NCBI GenBank assembly: GCA_037447655.1
Contig: JBBHKE010000459.1
Location: 1 to 12,424 of the forward strand
Reading direction: 5' to 3'
Length of the DNA stretch: 12,424 nt
Origin: Zygnema cylindricum
Lineage: Eukaryota > Streptophyta > Zygnematophyceae > Zygnematales > Zygnemataceae
This document shows positions 8,061-12,424 of the stretch, piece after piece. Positions within the stretch are counted from its first letter, which is position 1; every line of letters starts with the position of its first letter. A program made the translations under genes and the position numbers. The notes under the pieces are model-generated. The model ran no database searches. It was not told where the DNA came from and saw only the letters and a program-made list of their open reading frames with translations.

Positions 8061-9740
8061 ACACATTGTCCATCCATTTTCCATCTTAATGCTGCGAAGC
8101 TGCATGGTGAAAAACTTTAGTGAATGATGGTGTTGAGTGAAGGGTGAATAATGCCAGGGGTTTGAAGAAATGTGAATGCTCTTGTGAAACATGAAAGTCA
8201 TGTCGATGATCTATTTGAGCAGGTCGTTGTTTCCAGTTGTCCAGATGACCACTGAGTGAAGGTAGTTGTCCTGCTGGAAAATATATGTTATAGAAGATTA
8301 TGAATTGTACCTAGTTCCCTTAAACTTGACAGGGAAAGTATCTAGAACTAGCTTTTTCCTTTTGCTGAAAATTCTTAGGTGTTTTAGGTTTGTGAATGTA
8401 GTCTATGTCACGCTCCAGTTGACAGTTCTGTGGGGAAGAGACTTTGTCATGTAATTTTTGTACCATGCGTGCTTTGAATGATTCTAATAATAGTTCATGC
8501 TCAATGGACATGCTTACTTAGGTTTGTGCCTTGGCTTGGATGTGGCCTCTGGTGTCAGGTTTAGATGTCCTCTCCAGTTCGGAATTGGGTTTTGTGATCT
8601 ACTTTTTGACGGTACTCTGGGCAAATGCTGTCTGCTGTTTTGCATTGTCAACATTTTGCGTTGAGGTCGACAAAGTGGCTCAGGATGATCAGTTACAATG
8701 TACAGGACAGGGAGTGAGAATCGTATTCTCTAGATGCACAGGTTATTAGGGCAAGGGGTGGCCAGGATGCATGGCTTCACTGCGCAGCCTTGATCAATGT
8801 TCAATATCAAGTTATTAGCAATGAACATCCAAAGTTTTAGATGACTTTAATGCAGGTAGTTATCGTGCAAGTATCAGTTGATATCTGTCATTTGCTGTTG
8901 ATGCTTTGGTGGATATATTCTGCAACTTGTTCTTGGAAGTTTTTCCTTGATTATCACCGACATTTTCTCCTCCCAAACTCATGCAGACGTCCTATCAGAT
9001 TTCTCTTATTAAATTGACAATGTCTGGCTTGAAATCTCTCCCCCTTCGTAGCACCAATCTGGTCTGGTTCTATCAAAGCTCTTGATTCTATCCGCCAGCG
9101 ACATGTGTGCCCTTCCCCCCTCTGGGTGAACATGAGTAATTGAAAAATCTCACATTTTCATTGAGGGGGTTGTCCCATTTTTCCTAGTTGTCACTTGCTC
9201 TTGGAGAATCCATAAGAAGAGATAGTCAATTTTGTGTACACGACAACTAAAAAGAGATGAAGTATGATATTTGAAACAACTGCAAGGAAAGAAAGAAAAA
9301 CAGTTCAGAAAAAGCTGGCACACAATAAGAGTAATCCAGTCAAAGGACTCTGGTAAGGAAGAAGAAGCAGAAACAAATCAATAAATCAAATGCACCCAAC
9401 ACTATAACTTAACCTCAAGGCTATCAATCGGAGCCAGTCAATTCTCAGGCCCAGCAGAGCTTATTGAGGAAGTTGCGGAAGTTGTTGACATTTCATAACC
9501 CTTACCGTAGCGACATCCATAATCCATAAAAGACTCCTTGATATTTCATTCAGGAAGTTTCCCTTGCTGTAAAGCTGCGGATATTTGTTGGTGATGAAAA
9601 AAAGTAAGGAGAGAAGCAAGACGACATCTGGGGCCCTTTTTGACAAAATGCTGTCCAAAGCGACGCTAAGCAACTCCCTAACAATCATACATCGCCACTG
9701 CCATTGGATATAATCATCCACGGGAATTGTGGTGTGTACA
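8061..9740. other. Downstream intergenic stretch, no supported gene
   Basis: No open frame longer than about 95 codons is present. Those at 8266-8454, 8531-8749 and 9461-9745 (minus) have no recognisable domains and no paired splice signals that extend them. The composition (T-rich up to about 9000, A-rich around 9240-9400) resembles transcribed but non-coding plant DNA. No repeats or structural RNA were identified. Confidence 0.5.
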
Positions 9741-10056
9741 ATCACACTCCTTGGTCAAAGCAGTGACACGTGAGCCACTCCAACATGTGCAAGAGATAGC
9801 CATCTTTCCTCTTCCACTCACACACGATCATAACGCTTTTTGCACAATATTTACGGGAAACCATTCATCGCCCTCTTCCCTCTCCCTTTCCCTCTCGTCT
9901 ACAGCTTCCTTTCTCTGCCTCTACATCTCTCTTCTCCGCATCTATTTTCATCATGTCTACATAAGACTCATTTCCTTCCCCATCCCTCTACCCACGATCC
10001 TTTTTGGCTTTTTCTCACCTCATTTTATAGTTTCATCATTTACTCCTCGACCGACT
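9741..10056 (+). promoter_or_regulatory. Promoter-like region with G-box, W-box and CT-rich leader
   Basis: A G-box CACGTG (9767-9772) within GACACGTGAG, and GGTCAA (9753-9758, the reverse of the W-box TTGACC), lie close together. About 100 bases further on is a long pyrimidine tract (about 9869-9945) of the kind seen near plant transcription starts and in 5' leaders. This arrangement suggests a plus-strand promoter, but each motif alone is common by chance and no complete gene follows. Confidence 0.35.
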
Positions 10057-10086
10057 ATGTCGAAGGCTGGGGGCGAAAAGACGTAA
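10057..10086 (+). other. Possible orphan first exon (MSKAGGEKT)
   Basis: Directly after the promoter-like and pyrimidine-rich region an ATG with A at -3 opens a frame of nine codons (MSKAGGEKT) ending in TAA at 10084-10086. A potential GT donor overlaps the last codons (AC|GTAAAAG, GT at 10083-10084), so the ATG could belong to a first exon. Past it no second exon can be recognised, and the 3' end of a minus-strand LINE remnant starts near 10310. It could be the remains of a gene broken by that insertion, a non-coding transcript, or chance. Confidence 0.2.
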
Positions 10087-10309
10087 AAGTATACATGCGA
10101 TACTTCGTTTCGGCGACAAGCCATTGCCAATACGCGGGATGCAATTCTTGTGTCGGTCCATAAGATGCATCACCAGTTTGTCATACTGCAAATCGACGGA
10201 GGAGCAATTTTTGGTTGTCTGACTTCTAGCGGCCGTCCAATAGCCGTATATCCATTTTTGTCGAGATTCCGGTCGCGTAGCAATTATCATCAGATGTCTA
10301 GTTTCAGTG
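10087..10309. other. Spacer between candidate exon and LINE remnant
   Basis: No gene, repeat or structural RNA was recognised in this short stretch. It contains the junction between older flanking DNA and the 3' end of the retrotransposon remnant. No target-site duplication of the LINE could be identified, because its 5' end is also uncertain. Confidence 0.35.
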
Positions 10310-10316
10310 GAAAAAC

Positions 10317-10322
10317 TTTATT
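10317..10322 (-). terminator. Polyadenylation hexamer of the LINE remnant
   Basis: On the minus strand the sequence reads AATAAA within TTGTAATAAAGTTTTT, about 330 bases past the last stop codon of the retrotransposon frame. It is the best candidate signal for the 3' end of the LINE transcript. No long A tail is seen beyond it. Confidence 0.45.
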
Positions 10323-11143
10323 ACAAAAAGTGCGATGGAAAAACCATCAAAGTACAAAGGGGGTAAAAAAAAGGAATATAACATTTAAAGACTAAAGAAC
10401 CAACGGTTACTAAAACAAAACAAAACAAACAAATGAGGAAACCAAAGGTAACTGGGCTAACAGGCAAGACTAAACAAAATACTAAAGATGACTAGACAAA
10501 CAAAAAAACCCACTCTATATGATGCACCACAACCGTAACAAACTAAATTCCACACCCCCGAAGATTGTGGATGTGGACTGGATCTCGTGGAGGAAAGCTT
10601 GGGAGGTCTCGCCTATCATCCGCCACCGTGCTTCGACGGAGAAGGGCTGCAGCTTACGCTTGTTCAAGGACAACTAATACACGCTGACGGTAAAAATCAA
10701 CGAGAAGGCTTGGGGGAGGACTTCCTGGACCCCTACATTCAAAAGCTTTCTTAGCACAGTTGCGGAGAAAATCATAAAATGACTTGTCCAAAGAACCAAG
10801 AATATCTGCTGTGAATGGGACAAATTGGTCCGCCGGGTCATGGTGAGAGTAATCCCTTTCCTTAGAAGTCGCTGCGTCTCGAGCCGCCACGCCCGTATGC
10901 ACTGCCGCGCGAGAAGAAACGTGGGTCCCAGTTGGATCAGTACGTACCACATCACCCAAGGTTAGCCTAGTCCCGTGGAGGAAAACCAAGTCAACCTGAG
11001 GATTTCGGAGACCACTAGATTGGGAACGAGGAGGTAAGATATGAGAAACTTCGCGCTTCACAATAAAGCCTGCTTCGACGCCAATCGCAGCAATCGCATC
11101 CAGAAAACAAATCATGCGGGATTGTACGTTCACCCCCCCGCGA

Positions 11144-11194
11144 GCAACGAAGTAAATGGATGTCGTCGAAGTCAATAGGTTGGTTACAAACACA
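11144..11194 (-). other. CCHC-type zinc finger segment of the LINE remnant
   Basis: The translated segment CVCNQPIDFDDIHLLRC has the spacing C-x-C-x9-H-x3-C. A cysteine/histidine finger just before an endonuclease-like region is characteristic of the C-terminus of non-LTR retrotransposons with restriction-like endonucleases, such as R2-type elements. The residues are intact although the surrounding frame is broken downstream. Confidence 0.7.
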
Positions 11195-12024
11195 GCTGGG
11201 GCGCCCAAGAAGCGAAGGGTGAGGCAAACCCAAACGAAGGCGGACAACAGAGGTGAACTGGTCAGTTGTCAGATGAAGTGTCGAAAATATGGGTGTTGCT
11301 TGTATCCATGCACCAGCCCCAGCCCAAAACACGAGCGTAAACGAGCACGCGATTGAGCTGAAGGTAGAGCGTTTAATAGATCATGGAATTCAACGACTGC
11401 CAACTACTCAAATATGCGTTGTTGTAAATGGAAGTCATTGTCATCAATAAGAGACGGAAAGGGTTGCGCTTGGTTTCGGGATCAGGCGGAAGGAGTGCAT
11501 GAGCGGAGAGAAGAGCCTGATGAAAAGGAAAAGACCGTCCTCGACTTCAGGGAAGACTTGGGCTAGAATGGGAACATCATTTGCTATAAAACGGGAAGTG
11601 ATGGCAGCCGCCACCAAAGCCCAACTACCCTAATAAGCCGCTGTAGCAACTTGAGCCACCGGAATCAAACCTAAACCCCTGTTGGAAATTGGAAGGCTAG
11701 CTTGACGACGTGCAAATGAGCCCTCTGGCCGATCAAAAATCCCATGCCCAACGAGGTGATGGAGAACACTAAAAAGTCGATTGTCGAACTCCTTTAGAGA
11801 GGTAAAAAATGGAGCTGTTGGTGGAATATCCGGGCGAGATAGAGAGGACGTTGAGCAAAACAACGAGTGAGGATTTGAAATGCCACTTGGGAGTCGGAGA
11901 GCCTAGGAAGGTCATCCGAGTGCAAGAGGTCCTCCAACAAAGCATTAGTGACAACTTGGTTCACAAAAGATGGGGCACCGATAGGAGAGCCTAAAGCTTT
12001 AATACCATCCGTCGGAGAGGGTAC

Positions 12025-12233
12025 TGTACTTTAGAAAGTTATCAGTTCCGGATTCCAGTTCTACAGCATCGTCGTGTGGACACCGACACTCAGCAATATT
12101 GGGACACTTGAAATACCGTAGAACGGTATGCATTGCTGGCTGTGTACGGCATATGACTTTGTGTGCTGGTTGCGTGTGTGACTTTGATTGGCAGCCGCAA
12201 TCTTTGCGATTTCCTGAAAGTGTGACTCTCAAT
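12025..12233. other. Spacer between LINE remnant and terminal element
   Basis: The LINE reading frame could not be traced reliably past about 12024. A minus-strand open frame at 11999-12232 is Cys/His-containing but has no recognised domain. The bases CTCTCAAT (12226-12233) lie directly before the next element and would be its left target-site duplication if it is intact beyond the window. Confidence 0.4.
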
Positions 12234-12424
12234 CATAGTTCAAAAGTAGGCGTTTTTATGGTAGGCCTTTGGTAGGCGCTCAAAACTTGGCACTAAACTC
12301 GCGTAGAGTAGGCATATTGTATGGGTGTGCGTTGCGGACACTCTTGTACGATCGTACGAATATGACGTATGATCATAGTACAGCGCACGCCACCTGACGA
12401 AATTTTTTAGCGAACTGACGCGGC
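12234..12424 (-). mobile_element. Family A TIR element, cut by the window end
   Basis: It begins CATAGTTCAAAAGTAGGCG and is the reverse complement of 4954-5144, the right end of the 639-bp element. Over these 191 bases there are about four substitutions and no insertion or deletion, so about 98% identity. The remainder of the element lies outside the window, so its length and its second duplication cannot be checked. The high identity suggests recent mobility of the family. Confidence 0.9.

Larger units (their letters stand above)
10310..12024 (-). pseudogene. Decayed, 5'-truncated non-LTR retrotransposon (C-terminal half)
   Basis: Read on the minus strand, pieces of one polyprotein follow in the correct order but in several frames. 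At 12024-11797 is a late reverse-transcriptase region with GIKALGSPIG and DSQVAFQILTRC. At about 11830-11447 are ASLPISNRGLGL and AAY, then an in-frame TAG (11630-11632), then GSWALVAAAITSRF. At 11332-11015 are GAGAWI, VVRLRLGLPHP and a zinc finger C-x-C-x9-H-x3-C (11194-11144). At about 11115-10654 are VDLV...DVV..DP and ADQFVPFTADILGSLD, then a stop. At least three frame changes and several stops show it is dead. The DV/DP region may be a restriction-like endonuclease; this is an inference. The upstream catalytic reverse-transcriptase motifs are missing, as in 5'-truncated LINE copies. AATAAA (minus, 10322-10317) lies in the probable 3' UTR (10310-10653). Confidence 0.8.

Noticed and set aside
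9461-9745. 94-codon minus-strand frame
   Set aside because: No recognisable domain, and it runs into the promoter-like region. No splice extension was found.

Overview
The window looks like nuclear DNA of a land plant or close streptophyte relative. It holds one convincing protein-coding gene, split by four GT-AG introns with T-rich tracts before the acceptors, set among transposon-derived DNA. No bacterial-type operons, RNA genes or CRISPR arrays were seen. A non-seed plant (bryophyte, lycophyte or fern) is a guess from the style of the LINE remnant; it cannot be settled from the sequence alone.

Left part (1-5160). 1-1840 holds no recognisable gene. From 1849 on there is a dense set of short non-autonomous DNA transposons that all start CATAGTT, end AACTATG and are flanked by perfect 8-bp target-site duplications. 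An isolated 306-bp element lies at 1849-2154. At 2538-5144 four elements stand side by side: a 482-bp copy, two 723-bp copies of the same family in opposite orientation, and a 639-bp element of a second family. The last three share their duplications (GTCTAAAG between neighbours), and all four sit in one short GTCTAAA repeat. The two 723-bp copies form a nearly perfect inverted repeat of about 1.45 kb with only 8 bp between the arms.

Middle part (5161-9740). A 19-bp tandem repeat (5170-5245) and unremarkable DNA lead to a promoter-like stretch rich in TGACG/CGTCA motifs. Next comes a complete five-exon gene (6146-7775) for a 228-residue plant reticulon-like (RTNLB) endoplasmic-reticulum membrane protein ending in the dilysine signal KKAQ. 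About 2 kb of 3' flank with no supported gene follows.

Right part (9740-12424). A G-box/W-box and pyrimidine-rich tract followed by a short ATG reading frame may be the orphaned 5' end of a gene. Next to it, on the minus strand, lies a decayed, 5'-truncated non-LTR retrotransposon (about 10310-12024) that keeps pieces of the late reverse-transcriptase region, a C-x-C-x9-H-x3-C zinc finger and a possible restriction-like endonuclease. The window ends inside a further copy (12234 onward) of the 639-bp element, in reverse orientation and about 98% identical to its right end. The reticulon gene and the LINE remnant are therefore bracketed by inverted copies of one recently active short transposon.

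Only the reticulon gene is likely to make a functional protein. The rest is chiefly a record of transposition, with the tandem shared-duplication element chain as the most unusual feature.
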